DNA from: an uncultured Comamonadaceae bacterium
GTDB taxonomy: Bacteria; Pseudomonadota; Gammaproteobacteria; Burkholderiales; Burkholderiaceae
Length of the DNA stretch: 64,000 bases
NCBI GenBank assembly: GCA_946482595.1
Contig: CAMLSD010000006.1
Span: 1-64,000, forward strand
Direction: 5' to 3'
Shown here: positions 16,770 through 25,216 of the stretch, one piece after another
Numbering within the stretch: position 1 is the stretch's first letter
Layout of the letters: each line of letters opens with the position of its first letter
Notes under the pieces: generated by a model
Seen by the model: only the letters and a program-made list of their open reading frames with translations
Told to the model about the DNA's origin: nothing
The model's database searches: none
Position numbers and translations under genes: made by a program

Positions 16770-17264
16770 TCATGTCCTGCCCCGGCGCCGGTCCGCCTTG
16801 GGGAGATGGGCTTCTTCCTCCAGCGCCACGGCACGCCGATGAATCGAGTCCAGAGCCGCGTCGAGCTGGGCGAGTTGGGCCGGGTCCAGGCCTTCCAGCA
16901 GGCGCACGTTGATCGATCGCGTGACGGGGAAAAACTCGTCGAACAGCGCCCTGCCTGAGTCGGTCAGCGAAACCCGCATGCCGTGAGACGGGACACGCCG
17001 CTTCGACACCAGCCCCTTGGTCACCAGCGACGAGATGGCACGCGACAGAGGCGCTTCATCGATCTCGGATTGTTCGACGATCTTCGACCACGTCACCTCG
17101 TCGGCCTGGCCCACCAGGGCCAGGACCGCCCATTCACGACGCGTGATGCCGTACTGCCCTTCGCAGAGGCGCGTCACCATGCTGCCTCCGATCGCGAGGA
17201 TCCGGCTCAACCTGAACAGCAAGAGCTCCTGAATGCCTCTCGGATCCTTGATCGAGCCCGTCAT
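16770..17264 (-). CDS. MarR-family transcriptional regulator
   Basis: A 164-residue winged-helix regulator. Residues 35-100 show the MarR domain: YGITRREWAVLALVGQ (helix leading to the HTH), WSKIVEQSEIDEAPLSRAISSLVTKGLV (recognition helix) and the beta-wing KRRVPSHGMRVSLTDSGRALFD. The C-terminal helix would mediate dimerisation. It lies upstream of, and on the same strand as, the Bug and sulfatase genes and most likely represses them until an aromatic or organic ligand binds. Confidence 0.88.
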   Translation of the reverse strand: MTGSIKDPRGIQELLLFRLSRILAIGGSMVTRLCEGQYGITRREWAVLALVGQADEVTWSKIVEQSEIDEAPLSRAISSLVTKGLVSKRRVPSHGMRVSLTDSGRALFDEFFPVTRSINVRLLEGLDPAQLAQLDAALDSIHRRAVALEEEAHLPKADRRRGRT

Positions 17265-17281
17265 CGCCTGTCTCCTGTTGT

Positions 17282-17480
17282 GTGTGGTGCGGGCTGCTCA
17301 TGAACGAGCCTGCCGCGGTTCAGGCCCTTCCCGACCAGACAGGTCGGAAGGATACCGATGCCGCCGCCCTCGATCACCGTGCGGCGCAGCACGCCGGTGT
17401 GGTTGGTCGACAGCAGGTCATTCACTGGCAGCTCGATGAGCTGCCCGCGCCGGCGAAAGCGGAACTGCGACGCCCCGACG
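17282..17480 (-). pseudogene. C-terminal remnant of a LysR-type regulator
   Basis: Read on the minus strand, these bases encode a clear piece of a LysR effector-binding domain: FRFRRRGQLIELPVNDLL, then STNHTGVLRRTVIEGGGIGI followed by LPTCLVGKGLNRGRLV, a standard end-of-domain pattern. There is no N-terminal helix-turn-helix in frame upstream. The remnant lies just upstream of the MarR gene, as if a former LysR gene was broken when the region rearranged. Confidence 0.65.
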
Positions 17481-17888
17481 ATCGCATGGGCGGCAATGAT
17501 GCGACCGCAACGCCTGCACGGTGCGCGTCTCTGCCAGGCAACCGTTGCGTGACCGTTGCTTGCTGACGGTCTGCGCGCGCCTCAGGGCGAAGTGGCTTCT
17601 GCGGCACTTTCTCACTTGGCGCCTCCTTGCGCACGATATCGTTTCGGACTTCAGGTCTGTAGCCACATGAGTTGCGATTGCGCAGTCGATGCCTTCGACC
17701 CACAAGATGAGTTGCCCCTGGGCCGCTGCACGCCTGCCTCACCGCTCCCGTGGCGTGTATCGTCCAGGAGCCTGGGGCATGCGCGTCAGAACGCAGATGC
17801 AACCTGCACGCGCAATTCAGCTCACCCCGTCAGGCATAGGGTGCACCGCCCGCAACGTGCGGCGTTGTCGGTTCAAAGGAGCCATGAA
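17481..17888. other. Gap without a recognisable gene
   Basis: Open frames on both strands are low-complexity or cysteine/arginine-rich, and none has a domain I recognise. It lies between the LysR remnant and the SUKH-type gene and is probably decayed sequence. An AAGGAG ribosome-binding site at 17876-17881 belongs to the next gene. Confidence 0.4.
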
Positions 17889-18350
17889 TTGAATGAATAC
17901 GATGGCCTCGCAGCACAAGTTGTAGCGGCCGGGGCTGAGATTCACTGGTACGGGTCGGCGGATGACGCTCAAATCGAAGCGCTTCAAGAACGCCTCCTGT
18001 GTCCGCTGCCGAGTTCGTACAAGAGGTTCTTGAGGCAATACGGCGGTGGTGGTGTTGTTGGAGACGATGTCTGCGGCATTGAAGACAATGATGCGACAAA
18101 GACCTCGGGCGGAACCGCGCTGGGCGGAACCTTGTCCTGTCGCAGTCGGTTCGGCCTGCCATTTCATCTGGTGGTGGTTTACCTTCATGACGACGAGGTC
18201 TGCTGGTGCCTGGACACCCGGCAGACGGTTCGTGATGAGTGTCCCGTTGTGAGCTACAGCCTGGCCCTGCGAAAGGTGGACGGTGTCGTGGCGCCGGACT
18301 TCGCCGAATTCATGAGACGACATCTGGAAGCGCATGGCGGTGGAGCCTGA
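17889..18350 (+). CDS. SMI1/KNR4 (SUKH) domain protein
   Basis: This 153-residue protein reads like a SUKH-superfamily member: an early helix ending in the ERLLCPLPSSYKRFLRQYGGGGV motif (a potential partner-binding core), a beta-rich middle with FHLVVVYLHDDEVCWCLDT, and the terminal APDFAEFMRRHL helix. Many bacterial SUKH proteins are immunity proteins of polymorphic toxin systems, but no toxin gene is seen nearby. The best start is a TTG seven bases after AAGGAG. An ATG at 17884 reaches a stop after two codons, and the ATG at 17893 is out of frame. Base use is slightly poorer in GC than its neighbours. Confidence 0.7.
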   Translation: MNEYDGLAAQVVAAGAEIHWYGSADDAQIEALQERLLCPLPSSYKRFLRQYGGGGVVGDDVCGIEDNDATKTSGGTALGGTLSCRSRFGLPFHLVVVYLHDDEVCWCLDTRQTVRDECPVVSYSLALRKVDGVVAPDFAEFMRRHLEAHGGGA

Positions 18351-18484
18351 TCGCCACTCGCCCTGGCGGCCTGCGCCCCGACCGGCACCCATGTCGGCAG
18401 ACGAATACCTGCTGTGCGCCGCTGCGGCATGGCGGCAGGCCGCCCGGCTGCCTAGACTGTGTCACCGAATCCGAAGGACCCACG

Positions 18485-19261
18485 ATGGACGACCTGACTC
18501 AACTGAAGGTGGTGGTTGCAGACCATGTTGCGACGCTCACGATGAACGCGCCGCCGGTCAATGCGCTCACCCGCACGCTCAACGATGAGCTGACCCTGGC
18601 CCTGGACCGCATTTCCGAGATCGATGAAGTGCGCGCGGTGGTGCTCACCGGCGAAGGCAAGGTGTTCTGTGCCGGCGCCGATCTGAAGGGCCGCGCCGAG
18701 ACCATCAAGGGGCCGGGCGACCTGCCGGCGCATTCGCGCCGCACGCGCGAGTGCTTCCACGCGATCCGCGAATGCGCCAAGCCGGTGGTTGTTGCGATCA
18801 ACGGTGCGGCGCTCGGCTCGGGGCTGGCGATGATCGCATCGGCGGACATCCTGGTGGCGTCCGAGAAGGCGTCGGTCGGCCTGCCGGAGGTGGACGTCGG
18901 CCTGCTCGGCGGCTGCCGTCATGCGATGCGCCTGTTCAGCCATTCGCGCCTGCGCCGCATGGCACTCACCGGCATGCGGGTGGACGGCGCCGAGCTGTAC
19001 CGGCTGGGCATCGTGGAGGCCTGCACGGCGCCGGACGACCTGATGCCCACCGCGCTGGAGATCGCCCGCCAGATCGCGTCCAAGAGCCCGGTCTCCACCC
19101 GCATGGGCAAGCACACCCTGAATGTCATCGAGGACATGAGCCTGCGTGACGGCTATCGCTACGAGCAGGACATGACCGCACAGATCAGCAAGACCGAAGA
19201 CGCCCGGGAGGCGCAACTCGCCTTCAAGGAAAAGCGCGCTCCGGTGTTCAAGGGGCGCTGA
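18485..19261 (+). CDS. Enoyl-CoA hydratase/isomerase-family protein
   Basis: A 258-residue crotonase-fold protein. Visible features are the CoA-binding segment VFCAGADLKGRAET, the oxyanion-hole glycines in NGAALGSGLAM, and the acidic LPEVDVGLLGG. In classical hydratases two glutamates catalyse. The one in the GGGCEL position is replaced here (GSGLAM), and only the LPE glutamate remains. It may therefore be an isomerase, hydrolase or lyase rather than a true hydratase. It stands alone, with a divergent or convergent neighbour on each side. Confidence 0.85.
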   Translation: MDDLTQLKVVVADHVATLTMNAPPVNALTRTLNDELTLALDRISEIDEVRAVVLTGEGKVFCAGADLKGRAETIKGPGDLPAHSRRTRECFHAIRECAKPVVVAINGAALGSGLAMIASADILVASEKASVGLPEVDVGLLGGCRHAMRLFSHSRLRRMALTGMRVDGAELYRLGIVEACTAPDDLMPTALEIARQIASKSPVSTRMGKHTLNVIEDMSLRDGYRYEQDMTAQISKTEDAREAQLAFKEKRAPVFKGR

Positions 19262-19298
19262 CCTGCCGAGGTGATGCGCCAAGGATGCGGCCGGCCGC

Positions 19299-20132
19299 TC
19301 AGGCCGGCAGCGTGCGCGCCCAGTCGACGATCGCAGCCGCTGCCGCAGCGGGCTGCTCGTCGGGCAGAGCATGGCTGGCGTCGGCGATGACCTGCACGCT
19401 CACCTTGTCGCCGAGCACGGCGCGCAGTTCGTTGCGTGTCGATGCGGGGCGCCAGGGGTCGCACGCGCCCTGCAGCTCCAGGATCGGTGCCTGGCTCACC
19501 GGCCACCAGACGCTCTTGTCGGGTGTGGCGCCTGCCTGGCGGTAGGCTTCACGCAGGTGAGGATGCCAGCCGTCAAGCCACGGCACTGGGTCGCTGCCTG
19601 GGGCGAAAAAGGCAAGTCTCAGTGCGGCCAGGCGCTCGCTGCGTGGCTGGGCGGCATCGGCGGCAACATCGAGGGCCTGCGTCAGCCCCGGCGGATAGCG
19701 TCGCGCCGCGCCGGCCAGGACAACCACACCGCGCACGGCCTCGCCATGGTCCAGATCGGCCACGCGGGCGACGAAATGGCCGAAGGCGTGGCCGGCCACG
19801 ATGGCCCGCCCGGCGCCGCAGGCGGCGATGACCCGCGCGACATCACGCGCCAGGTCGTGCAGCGTCATGCCGGGCGGCGGTGCACTGGTGGCGCCCATGC
19901 CACGCGGCTGCGGCCGCAGCACCCGCCAGCCGGTGGCGGCCAGGCAGGCGGCCAGCGGCCCGAGGTCACGCGCATCGCGCTGGGACGAAGGCAGCAGGAC
20001 GATCGCGGGAGCGTCTTCGCGCCCGGCGGTGTTGTCGATCAGCACCTCGATGCGTGCGCCCGGCTCGGCCGGCAGCAGCACCGAACGCGCGGCGCCAGGC
20101 GGGTTGGCATGCATGGCAGGCGTGGCGGTCAC
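19299..20132 (-). CDS. Alpha/beta hydrolase
   Basis: A 277-residue hydrolase of the alpha/beta fold. The strand-turn VLLPSSQRDARDLGPLAA precedes the oxyanion region, and the nucleophile elbow reads AGHAFGHF, placing His where many relatives have Ser (G-x-S-x-G is not intact), so catalysis is uncertain. The C-terminal catalytic His is in DASHALPDEQPA. The GTG start overlaps the stop of the upstream Bug gene (GTGA), favouring 20132; the ATG at 20114 is an alternative. It is last in a minus-strand operon with two Bug proteins and an enolase-superfamily enzyme. Confidence 0.78.
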   Translation of the reverse strand: MTATPAMHANPPGAARSVLLPAEPGARIEVLIDNTAGREDAPAIVLLPSSQRDARDLGPLAACLAATGWRVLRPQPRGMGATSAPPPGMTLHDLARDVARVIAACGAGRAIVAGHAFGHFVARVADLDHGEAVRGVVVLAGAARRYPPGLTQALDVAADAAQPRSERLAALRLAFFAPGSDPVPWLDGWHPHLREAYRQAGATPDKSVWWPVSQAPILELQGACDPWRPASTRNELRAVLGDKVSVQVIADASHALPDEQPAAAAAAIVDWARTLPA

Positions 20133-21091
20133 TCGACCGTGGCTCCGGACTTCTTGATGATGGCCGCCCACTTGGGCAGCTCGGCGCGGATCAGCGCGGC
20201 AAAGTCCTCGGGCGAACCGAAGGCCGGCTCGATGCCCAGGGCGACCAACTGGGCGCGCAACTCGGGCGTGGCCATCGCGCGGCCGAGGGCGGCGTGCAGG
20301 GTCGCGAGCACGTCCTTGGGCACACCGGCCGGCGCGAACAGCCCGAGCCAGTTCGACACGTCGTAGCCGGCAAGGCCGGACTCGGCGATCGTCGGCACCT
20401 GGGGCAGCCGGCCCATGCGCGCCTTCGACGTCACCCCCAGCGGGCGCACCTTGCCGGACTGGATGTGCTCCTCGTACACCGTGTAGGAGTCGAAGGTCAT
20501 GTCGATCCGCCCGGCGAGCACGTCCACCAGCAGCGGCGCGCTGCCCTTGTACGGCACGTGCAGCATGTCGACGCCGGCCAGGGTCTCGAACAGGGCGCCT
20601 GAGAGATGGCTCGAGCTGCCGTTGCCGGCCGACCCGTAGGTCAGTGCGCCGGGCTGGCGCCTGGCCAGCGCGATCAGCTCGGCGATGTCTTTCGCGGGCA
20701 CCGACGGCCCGACGATGAGCACGCGCGGCGTGATGTGCGTCAGGCTGATCGGCGCGAAGTCCTTCACCGGGTCGTAGCGCAGCTTCTTGTAGAGGGTGGC
20801 ATTGATGGCGTGGGTGCCCATCGTGCCGAAAAACAGCGTGTAGCCATCGGCAGGGGACTTGGCCGCGGCTTCCGCGGCGGTGGTGCCGCCGGCGCCGCCC
20901 CGGTTGTCGATGATGATCTGCTGACCCAGTTCCTGCCCGAGCCGCTGGGCCATGCCACGGGCCATCACGTCGGCCGCGCCACCGGCCGGAAACGGCACGA
21001 TCAGGCGGATGGGTTTGTCGGGGAAGGCCGCAAACGCCGCGCCACCAAGGCACAGCAGCAAGGCACAGGCGAGGGAGCGCAGGGGTTTCAT
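20129..21091 (-). CDS. Bug/TctC-family periplasmic binding protein
   Basis: A 320-residue orphan tricarboxylate-type receptor with a signal peptide cleaved near AFAAFP. Hallmarks are LIVPFPAGGAADVMARGMAQ, IIIDNRGGAGGTTAAE, PADGYTLFFGT, YGSAGNGSSSHLSG and HVPYKGSAPLLVDVLAGRID. It lies between the enolase-superfamily gene and the hydrolase, almost without gaps. Another Bug gene starts the same operon, so this locus encodes two related receptors for one catabolic module. Confidence 0.9.
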   Translation of the reverse strand: MKPLRSLACALLLCLGGAAFAAFPDKPIRLIVPFPAGGAADVMARGMAQRLGQELGQQIIIDNRGGAGGTTAAEAAAKSPADGYTLFFGTMGTHAINATLYKKLRYDPVKDFAPISLTHITPRVLIVGPSVPAKDIAELIALARRQPGALTYGSAGNGSSSHLSGALFETLAGVDMLHVPYKGSAPLLVDVLAGRIDMTFDSYTVYEEHIQSGKVRPLGVTSKARMGRLPQVPTIAESGLAGYDVSNWLGLFAPAGVPKDVLATLHAALGRAMATPELRAQLVALGIEPAFGSPEDFAALIRAELPKWAAIIKKSGATVE

Positions 21092-21098
21092 GGCGTGA

Positions 21099-22169
21099 TC
21101 ATGTCTTGAATTCGACGCCGCAGCCCGGCGCCTGGCGGGGAACCTCGATCGCGCCGTCGGCCACGACGAGTTCGGTGAAGGGGTCGTCGCACAGGTGCAG
21201 ATGTTCGGCAAGCTCGCACGCGAAAGGCAGTGCCTTGATCGTGCTGGCCGCCTGCAGGCTCATCGCCTGCAGCAGCGCCGGGCCGAACGCCGCGCCGACA
21301 CGGCAGTCGACGTTGCCGGCCTCGCAGATGCGCACGGCCTGCTGGAAGCGGCGCAGACCGCCGAGCTTGGTGATCTTGAGGTTGATCACGTCGCACGCCC
21401 GCTCGGACACGAGCCGGAACACGTCGTGCACCGTCTGCGCGCTCTCGTCGGCTTCGATGGCCACCGGCAGGCTGCGGGTGAGCAGCGCCAGCCCGGCCCA
21501 GTCCGCGGCGGGCACCGGCTGCTCGATGAGCGCGATGTCATGCCGCTCGAAGCGGGCGAACGCACCCATCATCTGTTTCGCGTCGTAGGACTGGTTGGGG
21601 TCGAGCGTGAGCGTGACACCCGGGCCGACGGCCTGACGCACCGCGCCGATGCGCGCCGTGTCGAGGGCGGTGTCGCCCGACAGCTTGAGCTTGAGCTGGC
21701 GGTAGCCGCCCTCGGCCAGTTCCGCCGCTCGGGCCGCCATCTCGGCCGGCGGCTTGATCGGCACGATGCGTGACTGCGCGATGCGCTCGTGCAGCCGGCC
21801 GCCCAGCAGGACGTGCACCGGCACGCCGAGCCGGCGCGCGAGCAGGTCGTGCAGTGCCATGTCGATGCCGGCCTTCACGCTCGGGTGGAATGCCAGCGCT
21901 GCGTCCATCTCTTCCTGGATGCCCGCGAGGTCATCGACGCGGCGGCCCACCAGGCGCGGGGCCAGCATGGCCAGTGCCGCCGCGGCACCGTCGCCATGGG
22001 TCGTGATCGCGGGAATCGCGTGCACGTAGCCACAGCCGCGTGTGCCGGCCTCGTCGGTCAGGACCAGCACCTGGCCCTCGAGCTGCGGCACGGTGGCGCG
22101 CGCGAATTTCCAGGCCGGGTCGTGCAGCCGCTGCATGCAGGGCTGCGTGTGCACGTCGACGATCTGCAT
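21099..22169 (-). CDS. Mandelate racemase/muconate lactonizing-family enzyme
   Basis: A 356-residue enolase-superfamily protein of the muconate lactonizing / dipeptide epimerase type. The catalytic lysine motif is KLKLK (Lys160 and Lys162), metal ligands are Asp190 (DPNQSY), Glu216 (LIEQPVP) and Asp241 (EADES), and the second lysine base is in NLKITKLGG (Lys265 and Lys268). This is the two-lysine arrangement used for racemisation, cycloisomerisation or epimerisation of carboxylates. The substrate is unknown. It lies between two Bug genes on the minus strand. Confidence 0.87.
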   Translation of the reverse strand: MQIVDVHTQPCMQRLHDPAWKFARATVPQLEGQVLVLTDEAGTRGCGYVHAIPAITTHGDGAAAALAMLAPRLVGRRVDDLAGIQEEMDAALAFHPSVKAGIDMALHDLLARRLGVPVHVLLGGRLHERIAQSRIVPIKPPAEMAARAAELAEGGYRQLKLKLSGDTALDTARIGAVRQAVGPGVTLTLDPNQSYDAKQMMGAFARFERHDIALIEQPVPAADWAGLALLTRSLPVAIEADESAQTVHDVFRLVSERACDVINLKITKLGGLRRFQQAVRICEAGNVDCRVGAAFGPALLQAMSLQAASTIKALPFACELAEHLHLCDDPFTELVVADGAIEVPRQAPGCGVEFKT

Positions 22170-22174
22170 CGCGC

Positions 22175-23143
22175 TTACTGCAGCGTGATCTTCGCGGCCG
22201 AGATCACCCGCTTCCACTTGTCGGACTCGGCCTGGATCGCGGCCTTGTAGTCCTGCGCGGTCGTGGTCACCGGCACGACGCCCTGCTTGATCATCTGCGC
22301 CTGCAGGTCGGCGGACTGCACGGCGCCGACGATCGCATCGCGGAATCGGGCCTGCACGCTCGCCGGGATGCCGGGCGGCGCGATGATGCCGTAGCTCGTG
22401 TCCATCACCAGGTTCGGCAGCCCCGCCTCGGCCGTGGTCGGCACATTGGGCAGTTGCGGCGCACGGGCGGGGCTGGCCACCGCCAGGACCTTCAGGGTGC
22501 CTGCGGCAACGTGCGGCAGCACGTTCAGCAGGTCGACCACGGCCACGTCGATCTCTCCGCCCAGCAGCCCGGTCACTGCCGGACCGGCGCCCTTGTACGG
22601 CACATGCGTCAAGTCGATGCCGGCCTCCTGCTTCAGCAGCTCGCCGGCGATGTGCGGCGTGGTGCCCGGGCCGGCCGAGCCGTAGTTCAGCTTGCCAGGC
22701 TGCGCCTTGGCGAGCCTGACCAGATCGGGCAGCGTGTCGGCGGCGAGCTTCTTCGAGACGGCCACCACCGCCGGACCGCGCGCAACCAGCGTCAGGTACT
22801 GGATGTCGGCAATCGCGTAGGGCGCCTTCATCAGGTTGGGCATGCCCGCAAGCGGCCCCTGCGCGGTCAGCGCGAAGGTGTAGCCGTCCGGTGGGGACTT
22901 CAGCGTCGCGTCGATGCCGATCATGCCGCCCGCTCCCGCCTTGTTGTCGACGATGATGGTCTGGCCCAGCGTGTCGCCGGCCTTTTTCGCGATGAGCCGT
23001 GCGATCACGTCGGCCGGGCCCCCGGGCGCGTAGGGCACGACCACACGGATCGGCCGGGCCGGCCAGTCCTGCGCAGCGGCCGCGCCCGTGGCGGCAACAA
23101 GGACGGCCGCACACAGTGCGGGCAGGCGAGAGCGGGTGAACAT
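22175..23143 (-). CDS. Bug/TctC-family periplasmic binding protein
   Basis: A 322-residue orphan tricarboxylate-type receptor. The signal peptide ends near AAAAQD. The mature protein shows VVVPYAPGGPADVIARLIAK, IIVDNKAGAGGMIG, PPDGYTFAL, YGSAGPGTTPHIAG and HVPYKGAGPAVTGLLGGEID. It is the first gene of the minus-strand operon and is divergent from the CoA-transferase gene across a 229-base intergenic region that must carry both promoters. Confidence 0.9.
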   Translation of the reverse strand: MFTRSRLPALCAAVLVAATGAAAAQDWPARPIRVVVPYAPGGPADVIARLIAKKAGDTLGQTIIVDNKAGAGGMIGIDATLKSPPDGYTFALTAQGPLAGMPNLMKAPYAIADIQYLTLVARGPAVVAVSKKLAADTLPDLVRLAKAQPGKLNYGSAGPGTTPHIAGELLKQEAGIDLTHVPYKGAGPAVTGLLGGEIDVAVVDLLNVLPHVAAGTLKVLAVASPARAPQLPNVPTTAEAGLPNLVMDTSYGIIAPPGIPASVQARFRDAIVGAVQSADLQAQMIKQGVVPVTTTAQDYKAAIQAESDKWKRVISAAKITLQ

Positions 23144-23372
23144 GGTGTCTCCGATGCTTCTGGTCTGAGGATGATCCCAGTCTCGTCGCTCGCAGGCCCC
23201 CCAGGAAGGCACGCGGCCGGCAAGGCAGCTATGCATGCCGCGGCAAGGGCGGGTCGTGCGAGCCGCTGCGGTATGCGCATCGCCGCATGACAGCCTTGTC
23301 GCCGGCTCCGTAGGCAGCCGCGGGCGCGACGCATAGAGTCGGACCATCGTCATCCCATCGATCGCATCGACC

Positions 23373-24602
23373 ATGAATCCCCGCACCGGCCCGCTGTCGC
23401 ACGTCAAGGTCCTCGACCTCAGCCGCATCCTCGCGGCGCCCTGGGCCGGGCAGATCCTGGCCGATCTCGGCGCCGAGGTGACGAAGGTCGAGCGCCCCGG
23501 CGCTGGCGACGACACGCGTCTGTGGGGCCCGCCTTTCCTGAAGGGACCGGACGGCAGCGACACGCACGAGGCGGGCTACTACCTGGCGGTGAACCGCGGC
23601 AAGCGCTCGATCACCGTGAGCCTGGACAAACCGGAAGGCCAGCGCATCGTCCGCGAACTGGCCGCGAAGGCGGACATCGTGCTCGAGAACTACAAGGCCG
23701 GCACGCTGGCACGTTACGGCCTCGACGAGGCATCGTTGCGCCGGATCAACCCGCGCCTGATCTATTGTTCGGTGACCGGCTTCGGCCAGAGCGGCCCGCG
23801 GCGCGACCAGCCGGCATACGACTTCCTGATCCAGGCGATGGGCGGGCTGATGAGCGTGACCGGCGAGCGCGACGGCCGCCCCGGCGGCGGGCCGCAGAAG
23901 GTTGGCGTGCCCATCGTGGACATCATGACGGGCATGTACGCCGCGGTGTCGGTGCTCGCCGCGCTGGCGCGGCGCAACGAGACCGGTGTGGGTGACTACA
24001 TCGACATCGCCATGCTGGACGTGCAGGTGGCCACGCTGGCGAACCAGGCGATGAACTACCTCGTCTCGGGCAAGGTGCCCACGCGCAACGGCAATGCACA
24101 CCCGAACATCCAGCCGCAGGACGTGTACGCCTGCGCCGACGGCGACGTGATCCTCGTGGTCGGAAACGACGGCCAGTTCGGTCAGCTGTGCGAGGTGCTG
24201 GGCCGGCCCGAATGGTCCGCCGACGAGCGTTTCGCGACGAATGCCCAGCGGGTGCGCCACACGGATGAGCTGTCGGTGCTGCTGCGCGAACAGTTCGCCG
24301 CATGGCAGCGCGACGCGCTGGTCGTTGCACTCGACGCCGCCGGTGTGCCCTGCGGCGCGATCAACAGCGTGGAGGAGGTCTTCAGGGACCCGCAGGTCCA
24401 GGCGCGTGGCATGCTGCGTCATGTGCCGCACCCGAGTGGCGTCGACGTACCGCAGGTGGCCAGCCCGATGCGCTTTGCCAACACGCCGCTGGGCACGCAG
24501 TGCGCGCCGCCGCTGCTTGGCCAGCACAGCGACGAGATCCTGACCGAACTGGGCTACGGCGCGGCCGACATTGCCGCGCTGCGCACCGCAGGAGCCATCT
24601 GA
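23373..24602 (+). CDS. CaiB/BaiF (family III) CoA-transferase
   Basis: A 409-residue family III CoA-transferase, which activates a carboxylic acid by moving CoA from an acyl-CoA donor. The conserved N-terminus (VKVLDLSRILAAPWAGQILA, then DLGAEVTKVERPG) is intact, as are SVTGFGQSGP and the catalytic Asp183 in PIVDIMTG. The middle carries NAHPNIQPQDVY and the C-terminus the GxxSVEEVFRDPQ-like pattern. It opens a four-gene plus-strand operon whose genes overlap by one to eight bases, implying CoA activation followed by beta-oxidation-type steps. Confidence 0.92.
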   Translation: MNPRTGPLSHVKVLDLSRILAAPWAGQILADLGAEVTKVERPGAGDDTRLWGPPFLKGPDGSDTHEAGYYLAVNRGKRSITVSLDKPEGQRIVRELAAKADIVLENYKAGTLARYGLDEASLRRINPRLIYCSVTGFGQSGPRRDQPAYDFLIQAMGGLMSVTGERDGRPGGGPQKVGVPIVDIMTGMYAAVSVLAALARRNETGVGDYIDIAMLDVQVATLANQAMNYLVSGKVPTRNGNAHPNIQPQDVYACADGDVILVVGNDGQFGQLCEVLGRPEWSADERFATNAQRVRHTDELSVLLREQFAAWQRDALVVALDAAGVPCGAINSVEEVFRDPQVQARGMLRHVPHPSGVDVPQVASPMRFANTPLGTQCAPPLLGQHSDEILTELGYGAADIAALRTAGAI

Positions 24603-25216
24603 TGACAACGATGAAGCTGCACTGGTCGCCGAATTCACCCTATGTGCGCAAGGTGATGGTGTGTGCGCACGAGCTGGGTCTGGTGGACCGCATCGAGCGG
24701 GTCCGCTCGGTCGCCGCGATGCTCAAGCCGAACGCGCGGCTGATGGAGGACAACCCGCTGTCGAAGATCCCGACGCTGGTGCTGGCCGACGGCTTCACGC
24801 TGTTCGACTCGGTCGTGATCTGCGAGTACCTCAACGACCTCGGGGCGGGCACGCTGTTCCCGCGCGAAGGCCGGGACAAATGGCAGGCGCTGCGCTGGCA
24901 TGCGTTTGGCGATGGCCTGCTCGACGCGGCCATCCTCTGGCGCAACGAGCGCGAGCGCGCTCAGCCGCTGCAGACCCTGATCGACGCGTTCGAGCTGAAG
25001 ACGGCCGCATCGCTGCGCCAGCTGGACGGCGAGACACCGGCGCTGGCCGCGATGCCCTTGTCGATCGGCCACATCACCGTGGCCTGCGCGCTGGGCTACC
25101 TCGACTACCGCTTCGACACCCTGGACTGGCGTGCGCTGGCGCCGCGCCTGGCCGAGTGGGAGTCCGGGCTGCGCTTGCGCCCTTCGTTCCAGCTGACGGA
25201 GCCGGTCGATGGCTGA
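24602..25216 (+). CDS. Glutathione S-transferase family protein
   Basis: A 204-residue GST. The thioredoxin-like N-domain (residues 4-80) has SPNSPYVRKVMV in the active-site loop, where Ser at positions 9, 12 or both may serve as the thiolate-stabilising residue, then the cis-proline motif KIPTLVL and the DSVVICEYL glutathione-binding turn. The C-domain is all-helical. The start overlaps the CoA-transferase stop and its end overlaps the dehydrogenase start by eight bases. Its inclusion in a CoA-dependent catabolic operon suggests an isomerase or dehalogenase-like step, but this cannot be proven from sequence. Confidence 0.85.
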   Translation: MTTMKLHWSPNSPYVRKVMVCAHELGLVDRIERVRSVAAMLKPNARLMEDNPLSKIPTLVLADGFTLFDSVVICEYLNDLGAGTLFPREGRDKWQALRWHAFGDGLLDAAILWRNERERAQPLQTLIDAFELKTAASLRQLDGETPALAAMPLSIGHITVACALGYLDYRFDTLDWRALAPRLAEWESGLRLRPSFQLTEPVDG

